64,000 nucleotides of DNA from Elysia chlorotica (GCA_003991915.1 RQTK01000346.1:74825-138824), one strand, 5' to 3'; shown: positions 43,981 to 55,756, counted from the first letter of the stretch. A program made the numbers and translations. The notes: a model not told the origin generated them from the sequence alone.

Positions 43981-44608
43981 TTATATTCGGCCCACATTGG
44001 TTAAATTCGGTATTTCCCGTTGCGCGGCGCTGGATGACGATCCACCCAGATAACATAGTATGTCAGTGAAAGTGTCGCACAGGAAGGCGGGGGGGGGGGG
44101 GGGGGGGGGGCGGGGCGCGGGGGGGGGGGGGGGGGGGGGCGTGGCCCTGGGGTAGAACATCGGCTTCCGACGCAAAAGGTCCGGGTTCGAGTCCTGGCGA
44201 TTTCGCTCCCTACTGGTTGGGTCGGTGTCAGTTTAATGTGACCGGCTGAGACAGAAGTCATGGCATCCCCGCCCTATCTCGTGTGTGGCAGCACATAAAA
44301 TTGTCAGAAGTCAGTCTTGGCATCCGTCCAAAATGTAGCCTATACAGTGATGATGTTGGACGTTAAACCAATTCAAATAAACTCTGTCGCACAGGAAGGA
44401 CACGTTCAGGCTGTTCCTGGGGCAAGTCTCGCTGTAGCAGACGTTCTGTGATGGAATATACTCACCATACCTTTCTCGCAATTGCCGGGGAACAATGGTG
44501 TCTGTGAGAGACTCCAGGTCACTTGACACATTTGAGTCCAGTTCTGCCAACAACTCCTTAAACTGAGACCTGGTTTTCGCAGCACGGTTGGAGCTCTCCA
44601 GCAGCTCG
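43981..44608 (-). pseudogene. Coding exon of unknown gene, interrupted by a SINE
   Basis: On the minus strand an acceptor (tatatttaaacag) at 44609 is followed by an open frame with helical character (KTRSQFKELLAELDSNVSSD, then TIVPRQLRERYGEYI) and a Cys-containing stretch (NVCYSETCPRNSLNVSFLCD). A SINE with its own target duplication is then inserted at 44088-44384. With the insert and one duplication ignored, the same frame continues through DTFTDILCYLGG to a stop at 43981-43983. With the insert, translation ends inside the SINE at 44311. A GTGAGT donor at about 44473 offers an alternative: the exon could end there and the SINE be intronic. I do not recognise the family. No further exons were found upstream on this strand. 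Confidence 0.45.
44073..44399 (+). mobile_element. tRNA-SINE with 15-bp target duplication and poly-G 5' end
   Basis: Target duplication tgtcgcacaggaagg at 44073-44087 and 44385-44399 is exact. The insert starts with two G runs (about 20 each, split by cggggcgc) that appear to be an expanded version of the head's GGGGCG start. Then come the head (tagaacatcggcttccgacg, B box gggttcgagtcc), the body gttgggtcggtgtcagttta, gtgtggcagcacataaaatt, and the end gttggacgttaaaccaattc. Confidence 0.92.
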
Positions 44609-45037
44609 CTGTTTAAATATAGAGAGAAGAGAGAGATGAGAGGGGTGTGATATGGATAGAGAATTAGAGAGACAAGAGATACAGAGAGTATATATATTAT
44701 ATATAGAGTGAATACCGACTTCTATTTAATCATGAGGATCTTTAGTATAGATTTGAAATGATAAATTATATTCTTTTTTATTTTTTATTAATCCTCAACT
44801 ATACAGCATGTTACATGTTCCAACTTTTACCGCGCCAAAACATATTTTAGTGCAATGTTTGTTTATTTTGATGATTTGGCCTGCCAATTGGGCAACCCAT
44901 GAGCGCCAAATAACGTGTAATGTGCTGGGTAGGAACTGACGCCATACCTACTTGTATTTGCCGATTTGGCGCTGCTTTCCTATCTCCGATGCTCATAGGA
45001 ACGCAATGCTTGTTATACGAGAACGAGAGAAAAAAAA

Positions 45038-45041
<4 letters not shown>

Positions 45042-45125
<84 letters not shown>
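45042..45125. repeat. (GA)n microsatellite
   Basis: About 42 uninterrupted GA units. Confidence 0.97.
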
Positions 45126-45128
<3 letters not shown>

Positions 45129-45829
45129 GTATAGCATTGCTTACCGTTGAATCAAACATCAGTAAAAGGGATGAAAAAAAACGTTTTGGCCTTGGGCGTC
45201 TCTTTATTAAAGCTATGTAGTCAGCAAACGTGTACACTGCAAGTCAAAAACATTTTTTGGCACACGTTTTAATTCTATTATTGATTTGGCCGCCAAACCC
45301 AAACAGACAAATGATATGCTGTCTACTGTATAGTAATTTCTGGAGAGTTTTTTTTTATTTCACAATGTTGCCGTTATCGGACATGAATTGGTTTTTTGTG
45401 AGTAAAGGCTGAATAGTAGGCTAAATAATTTACAATTTCATTATTTTCGACTCGCATTTATCTAGACGTTATCATTTATATTAAATTATGCATTAACAGT
45501 ATAAATAGGTTTATATTCCTTTAGAGTTTTACAAAACCATTGTGTTGAAAAAGTTTTATGTTGTAGCCAGTTCTTACTTGGCAAATTAACAAAAACAAAA
45601 AAACAGAACCAAGTTTCATAACCCCTAATATCTTTTTAAGACTTCGTTTTGATATCAACGTTTCGATGCTTTTCTTTTGATTCGTCAACTAAAGATATCA
45701 TTGAATTGGATATTGGATGCTGAAATTATTATTATCTAGTGTGATAATGTATCGGGGAAATCTAATTTAGATTCCTTCTTTTTTCTGAAAATTCTGAGCA
45801 CTCTTTGTGACCATTAGCTTCCTAGTATG

Positions 45830-45924
45830 GTAAGTACAACGTCGCGGTAAGTGTACAACTGATCTTAAGACTGCAAACAAGGCGTGTTAAGACGAGATAT
45901 ACGCTTACCGTACTTTGTACTTAC
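45830..45924. mobile_element. MITE, 95 bp, short inverted repeats
   Basis: Starts gtaagtacaacgt (identical to the 47.15-kb element) and ends ac-tttgtacttac. It carries no copy of the 36-bp internal unit. It continues gtcgcgg, as does the far end of the 39-kb array (reverse complement). Confidence 0.6.
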
Positions 45925-45984
45925 GACCCCTACTAATTATTTCATGGGAGTAACGTTTTAGATAAAATGTAATCGAAACAATAA

Positions 45985-46065
45985 ATTTGGTCTATCGTGG
46001 GTTTCGAACCGGAAACATCCTGATTAGAATTTCAACGCTCTACCACTTACGCTAGTCTAAATCTA
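45985..46065 (-). mobile_element. tRNA-like SINE head fragment
   Basis: Reverse complement reads agcgtaagtggtagagcgtt, then ggtttcgaacccacgatag. Head only, ending just after the start of the body (agaccaaattt). Confidence 0.7.
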
Positions 46066-46667
46066 TGAATGTTTTGTGCTTTATTAGCCCAAGGCATACA
46101 AGAATTCATCAGAACAAGATGGTTTAATTTCGTTTATGTTTTATATTACTTGATCAAGTAGATGAAATCTCATCACGTAATGTTTCTTATTTTAAACCCA
46201 AACTCGACTCTTTAAAAGGTAGAACATACAGAGTGAATCACTTCCAAAGTAATGGCGCTGGTAACTACACAATAACTCGATACAATTCAGGAACTATTTG
46301 ATTTCTGGCGGCCAGGTTTGTGGGGGGACTTAATCAACTCTTATTTCCCGCTCGACGAACACCATTGATGGTCCTAGTTGTCCTCGCTTATTTGATTTTG
46401 GAGATGGCATCAGGGTCCGATTAAGTAGAAGCAACCTTAAGATTTGATCATCTTTCCACCATCCATCATCGTTCTGTAGTCTTTCTCGTGCGTCCCTCGG
46501 TAATCACATTAGGTGGCGATTATGAAAATGGCGCGATTCGGACACTGATGGTCAATCCGTGACGCCGCACTCTGGTGTCCACCGATCGATAACGATTGGG
46601 TTTCCAGGCCTGGCACCCTGACGCCAAAAAGGCGGTTTGTTATGCATTCTACACGGTTCTAGCTGCA

Positions 46668-46965
46668 CTGGGGGTGAACTGACATAAGTGGTAAAGCGTT
46701 GGTCTTCAGATCCAGAGGAGGTCCGGTTCGAATCCCACGATTGGTCAAAAATGTATTTGTCCAATTTCATCCCCAACTGGTTAGGTCGGTGTAAGTATAA
46801 CATGATTAGCTGAGACAGAGGTCCAGGTCTCCCCATCATGTCTCGTGTGTGGCATAAAACACATAAAATTGTTAGACGCCAGCCTTGGGGCCCGTCCACA
46901 ATAATTATAGCCTACATAGTGCTCACGCTGGACATTATTTTCACCAACTCAACTCAACTCAACCT
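46668..46965 (+). mobile_element. Full-length tRNA-SINE, alternative head
   Basis: The head gggggtgaactgacataagt, ggtaaagcgttggtcttcag, then B box ccggttcgaatcccac differs from the head at 44.1 and 43.4 kb. The body is shared: gttaggtcggtgtaagtata, gctgagacagaggtccagg, then tccacaataattatagccta and an AACTC tail. The 46240-46660 flank is GC-richer but unassigned. Confidence 0.88.
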
Positions 46966-47153
46966 TGTACACTCTTATACTTGGTTGGGTTGGCAGCTCG
47001 GGGGTTCCTTTTCCTTCGCGTGTGAGCCAGCCAGCTGTTTGCCCAGGGCCGAGAACCGAAGATAAAATAACAAAATAACGTTACCTCTCTTCAGGTCGAA
47101 AACAAAGGACTGACGCAAATAGTTTTCCTTTCTTTCAATCGAGACTTTGGGTG

Positions 47154-47320
47154 GTAAGTACAACGTCAACGATAGCTTGCGACTCGTCGTAGGCCTTGTT
47201 ATTTCTATATTTTACGACGAGTCGTAAGCCTTGTTATTTCTTTATTTTATGACGAGTCGTAGACCTTTTTATTTCTATATTTTACGACGGGCCGTAAGCT
47301 TACTACAACGTTGTACTTAC
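47154..47320. mobile_element. MITE, 167 bp, with three internal repeat units
   Basis: Perfect 13-bp terminal inverted repeats gtaagtacaacgt (47154-47166) and acgttgtacttac (47308-47320). Inside are about three 35-bp units of gacgagtcgtaagccttgtt plus atttctatattttac. Same family as 45830-45924 and the array at 39.4-39.9 kb. Confidence 0.8.
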
Positions 47321-47330
47321 GGCTTGTTGA

Positions 47331-47490
47331 GTTGAGTTGAGTTGGTTATTTAACGTCCAAAGGCTATAGTGTTGACGGGTCCCAAGTCTAACGCCTGACA
47401 AATTTACGTGGTACCACACAGAGACAGTGAGTGCGTGGATACCAGGAATCCTGTCTCAGCTGGTCACATTTTACTGACGCTGATCCAATA
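47331..47490 (-). mobile_element. tRNA-SINE, 5'-truncated
   Basis: Minus-strand tail (gttgagttgagttgagttgg), body end and part of the body to about tggatcagcgtcagtaaaat. The head is missing. It starts about 10 bp after the 47.15-kb MITE. Confidence 0.8.
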
Positions 47491-48594
47491 TTCAATACAG
47501 AAGTAAACTAAACATAAAAAAAGAAGGAGGTAAACCAAGAACTATAATTTATTTCATTGGCTGGCTATCCCTCCATAGACACCATTCAAATCCTGCACCA
47601 GTCAAAAAAGGGAAAAGATACACAAAAAAGAGAAAGAAAGAAAAACAAAAAATGATCTCAGTCAAAAATGTCCTACCCATGAGGAAAAGTTGGCAACGGC
47701 TTCAGTCTAATAATGGATTAGTTTTGAAAAAATCTTCAATCCCGAGAGTGTTTTTTGAAGTAAACAACTGTTTTCATAATTCAAGGATGTAACCAAAGTG
47801 GTATAGCCTATTTATGTTTTATTTCAAATTCGTATTTGTTGGAATATGCAGTATTCAAATTCTTCCTATACCCTACAGAAATTAATAAAAGAACGGATTT
47901 TATGTTTAATTTAAATGTAATTTTCCTTTTTATGTTTTCTTTCTACTTGAAAATTGTTTATGTTTACATGCATATAATATATAATTCTATAACAGACTGT
48001 TCACAGAACATCAAATCTTAAACTTTAGGTTGCAAAGTAAGATTTTCTACTCATCTGAAGGAAAGTAGAAAAAAACCCCAAGAAAACAAACAAATAAACG
48101 AACAAACAACAAAACAAACTTAATTAATCATTCTTAAGAAATACTTGACCTCACAACAACACTATTTAAACAATTAACATAACAGTACTATAATTATTTC
48201 GCGTATTCATAAAAAATATAATCTTTTTTTTTTTCTTTTTTTTCTAATCGATATAAAAGTAAATAAGATTAGGATCAAAGGGTGAAATCCAAAATCCGCC
48301 CACAATAAATCTGTTAAAACAAGTCTATCAAAGAACGCACCAATCTCTATTTTTCTTTTGCTATGGGTTGGTTTGAACAGCTGAGAGGAAAAATCCGTAA
48401 AAAGCAACGTTAACATCGCATTTCCTCCGGTTTTTTTTTCTCTATGTTCATTTGATCTGCTCTGTTGAGAAGATCGAGATCTCACAAACTTGAAATATGA
48501 CCCTCATTATCAGAATTATGCTAATCCTCACTATACTTTTTTTTCTTACTACGCTTTACCAGTCTCTATTTTTCAAAGCCGTACTAATAACATG
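47491..48594. other. Intergenic, nothing recognised
   Basis: AT-rich, with A-rich and T-rich simple stretches. No coding signal. Confidence 0.5.
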
Positions 48595-48697
48595 CAGGAC
48601 CAAAGAATAACTATGCGTGCGTATAACATGCTTTCTATATGTGAGGTATAACTTGCAGGACCAAAGAATAACTATGCGTGCTTTCTATATGTGAGGT
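48595..48697 (+). repeat. Tandem duplication, about 60-bp period
   Basis: gcaggaccaaagaataacta tgcgtg...ctttctatatgtgaggt occurs twice. The first copy has an extra tataacatg insertion. Confidence 0.85.
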
Positions 48698-48999
48698 TTT
48701 TTTCATATGTTATTGTTTAAACATGTGTAGCAATGGATGTACCATCTTTTCTGTATGTTGTTTTTTGTTTTTGTTTGATTAGGTTATGAATATTCCCCCT
48801 ATAGCCTTACCAATATTGTAGGTTACAATGTTCTTGCAATAAGCCATAACTAACACAAGTCATGTTTTTAAGAAAGAAACACTATTTTATCCACGGCCCG
48901 TTTGCCCAAGGCCCTGTGACTCAATCCCCCGTGAGGCGACAATATATTAATATTTATGATCATTATTATTTAGTATTTGAATAGATCATTTCTTATTCT

Positions 49000-49140
49000 T
49001 TATACGCTGTTGCAGACATCGGCAACCATAGCTCTCCATTCCTTTTTGGTATCAGTTACTTTGATGAAAACATTGAAAGTAACTTTTTTTTTGTAGCTCA
49101 GACCATATGTGTATTTAGCCCGAGGTCTCCCTTTGCTTTT
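49000..49140 (-). mobile_element. Non-LTR retrotransposon (LINE) C-terminal relic
   Basis: On the minus strand the frame passes from KGRPRAKYTYGL, through a frameshifted spacer, to TDTKKEWRAMVADVCNSV and stop. This matches the usual C-terminal end of endonuclease-type LINE proteins (GRPR...GL...R..WR.MVADV). Only the last 45 or so residues are recognisable. Confidence 0.6.
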
Positions 49141-49637
49141 CATTATCTCTATTTTTTTTTCCTCAAAATATCAAAAGAAAGTGTTTTTTTTTTCTTCTAC
49201 TACTCCTGTTCGATATATATGTCAACGAATTGTGTCTCTCCATAATGGTTTTAGGGCAAGAGCTTTTGTATCTTGAAAAATCTATTACGCCTTCACTTGT
49301 TTTTCTTTTCCTTCCATTGAAGCTTTTATTATTATTCTTTTCTGGTGTACCAAAGTTCGCTGCTGTTTCCAGTAATAATTATCTCTGGATCTTCTGTGAA
49401 GGGCCTGCATTCACGACTATTTAGGTCCATGACATATATAGACTTTAAAAAAATCTTAGTCTCCTCTCCGCCAAAAGTAAACACAAATCTAAATATTATC
49501 CCCCCCACCCTTACCTACCCACAACCAACCAGTGCTCCGACAATCGTGTCGAATATCCTGGTGAGCCTCTCTCTGCGGAGTGTGTTTGTTTGTTGCTTAG
49601 CTTCCATTATCAGCACTAGATAGGCACTTTTTTTGGA

Positions 49638-49838
49638 CGCGTCCATGGACTAACGCCTGACAATTGTACGTGCTGCCACACAGAGACAGAGCCAGGATAT
49701 CACGGTTCCTGTTTCAGTCTGTCACATAAAACTGACACCGACACAACCAATAGAGAGTGAAATCCCCAGAGCGGGGCTCGAACCACGAACCTCATTCGTC
49801 GGAAGTCAATTATCTATCCCAGGACCACCGCCCCCTCT
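49638..49838 (-). mobile_element. tRNA-SINE, head and body
   Basis: Reverse complement: gggggcggtggtcctgggat, ttccgacgaatgaggttcgt, B box ggttcgagcccc, body gtgtcggtgtcagttttatg, ending at gtccatgg near 49641. The AACTC tail is missing. Confidence 0.85.
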
Positions 49839-49844
49839 ATCTCC

Positions 49845-49849
<5 letters not shown>

Positions 49850-49887
<38 letters not shown>
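49850..49887. repeat. (CT)n microsatellite
   Basis: About 19 CT units next to the SINE 5' end. Confidence 0.95.
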
Positions 49888-49891
<4 letters not shown>

Positions 49892-50535
49892 AAAATGAGC
49901 CTATGAACCTCTCGAGTTAGCAATCTGATTGGTTGTTCTCATCACGTGCCACTGTGAAGTGATACTTCAATGCTATGTCCGGCCTGAGAGACGACGATAG
50001 ATTAGTGCTCCAACTAATTATATTCCTATACCTAGGGGAATATACCTAAGCGTACATAACTGGGACCTCTCAGGGAATACACACATCTGCCAACTGGCGC
50101 CGAAAAGCGTATTTGCACGAATTATACAACTATTTTTGCTAATTTGGAATACTTTGTAAAGATTGTTTAGGTTGTGAGTTGTACAATTATTACATGATCT
50201 GCGAGCCATAACACAATAGCAGCTGACGTTACCATGCCCTCTATGCAAGGATTTTATTGCATGTTCATTGAATGTTCATTGAGTCTAGGATAGAAGGATG
50301 GCCAGTGAAAAAAACATGACTTTTCCGAGATACCGTCAAAGAGTGTGGGACAGACTTTCTTTATATCTTGCTCGATTTTATGTTTCTCAGCTTATACCTC
50401 TCAGAACCTCTGAGTTCATTATGTCAACGTTCCCTTTCTCTATTTTTCTCTCTCTCTCTCTCATGTTGACTGCAATAAACATGCACATGATTATGATATA
50501 AACAATCTACGAAAAGAAGAAAAACGAAACAAGTA

Positions 50536-50551
50536 TCTCTCTCTCTCACTT

Positions 50552-50615
<64 letters not shown>
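50536..50615. repeat. (CT)n microsatellite
   Basis: Long CT tract with a few interruptions. A near-duplicate flank (atgattatgatataaacaat and ctgattatgatgtaacaaat, with ggagaagagaaaaactaaac nearby) lies on both sides. Confidence 0.93.
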
Positions 50616-50618
<3 letters not shown>

Positions 50619-50876
50619 CCTGCTTTTTCACATGCTCTTCTATTGCTCCTTCGCTTTCTCTCTCCCGCACTTATCTCTCATCTTGCCAAGAACAAGCATA
50701 GATCTGATTATGATGTAACAAATCTAGGAGAAGAGAAAAACTAAACCTAGTTAGTGCCGTAATGTTGCTGATAGTGTCACTTTTTTCTACGCCCCTAGTT
50801 TCATATTTCTGGTGTGTCGGCCGAAGATATGTTTGAGATACGCCATTTTACGTCAGTCTGCTACATGTATACCTAA

Positions 50877-51028
50877 TTGAGTTGAGTTTAGTTGGTTTAA
50901 CGTCCAACGTCAGCACCTTATAGGCAATGTTGTGGACGGACTCCAAGATTGACGTCTGACAATTTTATGTGCGGCCACACACGAGACAGGGCGGGGATGC
51001 CATGACTCCTGTCTCAGCCGATCACATC
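50877..51028 (-). mobile_element. tRNA-SINE, 5'-truncated
   Basis: Minus-strand tail and body (ggtttaacgtccaacgtcag ... tgactcctgtctcagccgat). The head is absent. Confidence 0.82.
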
Positions 51029-51322
51029 ACTGTTATCTTTTTAACAGAGCTGCCTACCTATTCACTAATTAAACTATACAGTTTAGGCTAAAAATTGCAT
51101 CAATAATCAATATGAGCAAAATATACTCTTTTGGGGTGCATAATTTGGCGGTTATTCAATTGGCGTTATAAACTGGTATAATCATGCAGCCTCTCAACAT
51201 GAGCACAAGACTTTAAACTCAAATATTTCTAGTCACAAAAATGAGATGGCTATGTTTATGAAAAGGATCAACATAAAGACAAAGTTGAGTTCCCATTATT
51301 CATTATACCGTACTTCGCTCAG

Positions 51323-51397
51323 GTTTCGCACATCTATGACAGTGTTGACTGGTTGGAGTTACTGAACCAACCTCAAACAGAAATTGGGGCCCTGTAA
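51323..51397 (+). CDS. Possible terminal coding exon, unknown
   Basis: After tacttcgctcag the frame reads VSHIYDSVDWLELLNQPQTE, IGAL and stops at 51395-51397. It looks protein-like but is only 24 residues, has a modest acceptor and no neighbouring exon that I can find. It may be an isolated relic or chance. Confidence 0.2.
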   Translation, partial: VSHIYDSVDWLELLNQPQTEIGAL

Positions 51398-52141
51398 ATG
51401 CCTGTAATATCAACCATCCTGTGCTTAAGCGTCAGTAAAGATAGAATCGGAACACACGCACATAATACAAACAACAACAGGACGTGGTCTATTTGTAGAG
51501 ATAGAAAAATGAAGAACACAATGTAAACCAATTATACACTTTGAAAATGAATATGCATGCTTACACAAGTTGAATCCACGAGGAAAATCGGCTATAGATT
51601 TCGATGATTTAACTTGCCAAGCATGCTGATATGAAATTAGTTCATTAGGTTTCCTATAAGGACATTTTTTTCTTATTAAAAATGCTAATATTGAAGAAGA
51701 TGTAAAGGAAAAAGACACGTAATATTATAATCAAATCCATAATGAACAAAGTTTAAAATATTCTTATATTACATGTATTTTACCATAACTCTGATTCGTC
51801 TACTTTCCTATCTTTTCTTTTTGTTTTTTAAATTCTAATCATCTGCAGTTGGAAGATATTTACATACGGCTTCTCTTTTGAGATGGAATGTAAACAAATT
51901 CTAATTGAGGATTAATAAATATGATGTTTGCCATAAATAACGCACGAAGGAACTAGAAAGAAGGAGATGAGCAATAGTTTGTTATTTAAAAAATGTTGGC
52001 AAACACAACAATAATTATTTGATATGGAAATTGGAAATATATTGAAGAAAAACGAAAGACTACAATAATCAAAGATGAATTATACAAATGAACACAGAGA
52101 TTGAGGGTCCCATAGAGAGCTAAATAGGGAATGAGAACAAA

Positions 52142-52330
<189 letters not shown>

Positions 52331-52459
52331 AGGGAGAGGGAAAAAGAGAGAGCAGAAGGATAGAGAACGAGAGAGAGAGAGAGACAGACAGAGACAGAGG
52401 CAGATATAGATAAAGAGACAAAGATAGACATACATACAGACAGACAGAGACAGAGACAG

Positions 52460-52520
52460 GGATCGTGGACTTCCCGATTGGGAGAAGCTTTCTCTACCAC
52501 CTGTGTGAGTTCGCCCCAAC
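52460..52520 (-). mobile_element. tRNA-like SINE head fragment
   Basis: Reverse complement: ggggcgaactcacacaggtg, gtagagaaagcttctcccaa, tcgggaagtccacgat. The B box has been lost. Confidence 0.6.
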
Positions 52521-52883
52521 TAACTGCATCATTATTGTCTGCACTGTACTTTCCGCATGGCGCAGAGCTGCAGCTTTTGGCAACGTTCACAGGCTAATGT
52601 TGGTCTGCTCATCAAGCCTCAATGACTCATTATCAACAGTAGAGAGCAGTAGAGCACATATTGATCACTAGTCAATCACAACGGGGCGGTTCACTGAGTG
52701 CAAGAGTATTCACTGCTAGCCCCGCTGACACTTGGAAGAGGTCGTTCTTGGTGCATGGGCCAGGGAGAGAAGATCCACCCCCCCCCCCTCCGAAAAAACC
52801 CAACAAACAAACAAAACAACAACCAAAAAAAGTAAAAACGAAAATAAAAAACAAAGGAAAATCGCACTTATTAAAACAATAAA

Positions 52884-52885
<2 letters not shown>

Positions 52886-52921
<36 letters not shown>

Positions 52922-52948
52922 GCAACAACAACAACAACAAGAACCACC

Positions 52949-52983
<35 letters not shown>

Positions 52984-52984
52984 A
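52886..52984. repeat. (CAA)n microsatellite
   Basis: Two CAA tracts joined by gaaccaccaa. Confidence 0.95.
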
Positions 52985-53130
52985 ACTACGAGGCGCGGTG
53001 GTCGAGAAGTGTAGCGCACGTGGAAACTGAAAGGTTGCGGGTTCAAGTCTCGTTTCGGCTGACGTGTTTTCCGTTCTGAATAAATAGATGTCTGATGATT
53101 CCAGTAGAATGTGAACGGCCAGTCCTGGGT
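52985..53130 (+). mobile_element. tRNA-derived SINE head, third type
   Basis: gcgcggtggtcgagaagtgt (A-box-like) and gggttcaagtctcg (B-box-like) 35 bp apart, followed by a body unlike the AACTC family. Preceded by a CAA tract. Confidence 0.5.
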
Positions 53131-55555
53131 TTCTCGATCTAACATGCCATCACCGTATAGACAATTTCTTGACGCCTAGAATACATAAAACTACAAAAGA
53201 GATTCGCTGTATGTAGTCAAAAATGTTTTCCTGTAAAGACTAATGTATAGAAAATGTGTTATCTTTCATTGTATATTAAAGCTAATAATAATGTTTTCAG
53301 TGACTTGCTGTATTTTCATATGATATATCATGACTATAAACAATTTTAGAGTCGGAATCAGCGTGTAACCTTAATCCTGCTTAGGTACACTCATTTGTAT
53401 GCTCCTTTTCACTGTAAAAGTTTTTAATCTAAATTCTGTTACATCCAAAAATATCTCATGCTTTTCTTATTACTTTGACGCAAGCAGAACTCAGCATGCT
53501 TTTCAACCCTGTCCGTTTCCATACAACAATAATTGAGTCCTCAACATCTTATATGGCTTCTGATTATGCATGTAATTATATTATCGATTACTCTCGACGA
53601 AGGGGAGCCAACAAGGACAGCTGAGAGCTTGTCTATTTGAGATAAATCAGTTTGACATATTACACCATAAAAACATCAATCGAATATGAGGTTTTTTTGT
53701 GTGTCTTGCTTTATATACAGCGTCAATGTCAGCAATGTTTGACCGATCGCTCAGTAATAATATTATATTATGGGAATTGCAGTAAAGTGTTAACAAACCC
53801 ACAAAGTCACATACTTATACAACAATTGACCATCGGCGCTTTTGTTTTGAGAATGAAACGTAATATTCCTTTAAAAGTTTAAGCCATTCACTAGCTTAAA
53901 GCGTTAGTTGTGCTACATATTTTTATAACTAGATAAATAAAAAAACCCACCAATGCAATAGATACTCGTGAATTCATTTAAGAGAAAAACCGGCTGAAAA
54001 ATGAAGCTGCATTATTGTTAATGCAAAGAAGATTATCTCGGAAAAAAACACATCTGATATGTTCCTGTTTAACAACTTGATATCAATATAACAAAATGAA
54101 TAATAGTACTAACTATAAAAAATATTCAAAAAGCTCTTGGGGGAAACATAAGAAATGTAATAGAGATTGTTTTTAATCAAATATTTTTCTAAAAAATGTT
54201 ATTTTGATAACGCCATAAAAAAGCTCTTGGAAATTTAAAACCTGTAACAAACGTGGTTCTCGATTTAAAATTTATCTCCATATATCAATCCAGATAAAGC
54301 CTTATGCCCACATAATATGTCAACATATTTATAGAACAGAAGAAAAATAATTTTGCCATATCATGTAGAGCAAGGTCGATAGAATGCTTAAATTATACGG
54401 TTGAACATTTTTATGATTGCAGATTTTTATTTTTATATGTTCATATTCAATTAGATTTATATAAGCGGGCGGTTTTGCTCAACAATAACGACTACGACGA
54501 AAACAAAAACGACCCAACCCTCCCACCACTAATATAAATAAAAACAAAACAAAAAAACCAAAAAAAAACAACAACAAACAAGCAAAACATCAAACAAACA
54601 AAAACAAATACCACAGATACAAAATAACGCAAAAAAAATTATTTGTGCACTCTTACCCCGATTTCCCCGTATTAAAAAAAAGTTATAACTTAATTATATT
54701 AAGTTATATTATAAGTGTGTTACTTCAGACAAATTCTTTCTTATGAACCTAATTTCATGTCACCCTGATTTTTGACCTTGCAAAAAGTTTGTTTTGCAAA
54801 TTGACAAAAAAAAACACATTTCTCACATAATCCGCCAGCAAGCGTCCCTTTACGACAGAAACTACCCTCCACCCATACAATTTTCCTGGAGATAGCTGGG
54901 GTTTTAAGCAGATCTTTCCCCAATGACTGGTTTTCAAACTCCGTGACGACTTTACAAGCTGTGTGGGTTTACAATCAATAGAACCAATTTGAGAGGAGGG
55001 GCAAAGAACGCACCCCTTTGCTATCCCTGGGATCAAATAACGAAATGGAGCTAGAATCAATGCTGTGTAGGATTTTAAGTGAAACTCAGGACACGCAGTT
55101 AACATCTTCAATGTTAATGAGCGTAATTTTGAAAATATTGCAGAACCTCATATCGGGAAAATAATTCAACCTATTTCTATATACTTGAACAGGGTTGCAA
55201 TTTTATCTCATATAGCTTTAGTCGTGGTATTTTAAGACTACATACAATTCTTTCGCCTAAAATCTGGGATTATCAACGCATTCACCTACAAAAGATAGCC
55301 CATTTGAAACTTAAGGTTTCTTTTTATTCATAAGGTTGAGGTTTGTTAATGTTTATAAAGCCGACAGTACCACAGTTATCTTGGCTGTAGAAAGACGGAT
55401 TTTGGTATAGGTTGGTGGTTTGGTTTAAGTTGTGGGTTCTTAACATCATTGGTCACTAACTAAGCTATCTCGTGCAAGTGTGCTAAGACTTACGTTTGAA
55501 AATGCTACAACACAAAGGCAGAGGGGTATATCAAGACTTCAGAGCAACGACAGCA
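53131..55555. other. Intergenic, nothing firmly recognised
   Basis: AT-rich. A minus-strand open frame (54755-55111) overlaps a second in another frame (54741-54923). Neither shows a recognisable domain, and both are flanked by A-rich simple sequence. Confidence 0.45.
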
Positions 55556-55756
55556 CCAACAAATGCAACAACAACAACAACAATAATAACAATAACAACA
55601 ACAACAACAACAACAGCAGCAACAACAACAGAAACAGCAACAAAAACAACATCAACAACAAAACCAACAACAACAAAAACAACAAAAAGACAACAAACAA
55701 CAACAACAACAGCAGCAGCAGCAGCAGCAACAACAACAACAACAACAACAACAATA
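55556..55756. repeat. (CAA)n/(CAG)n compound microsatellite
   Basis: 200 bp of CAA with CAG, ATA and AAA interruptions, including a short CAG block at 55710-55727. Poly-Asn, poly-Thr and poly-Leu frames across it are artefacts. Confidence 0.97.

Noticed and set aside
54741-55111. Two overlapping minus-strand frames of 60 and 118 codons
   Set aside because: No recognisable domain, the frames compete with each other, and there are no clear splice signals.
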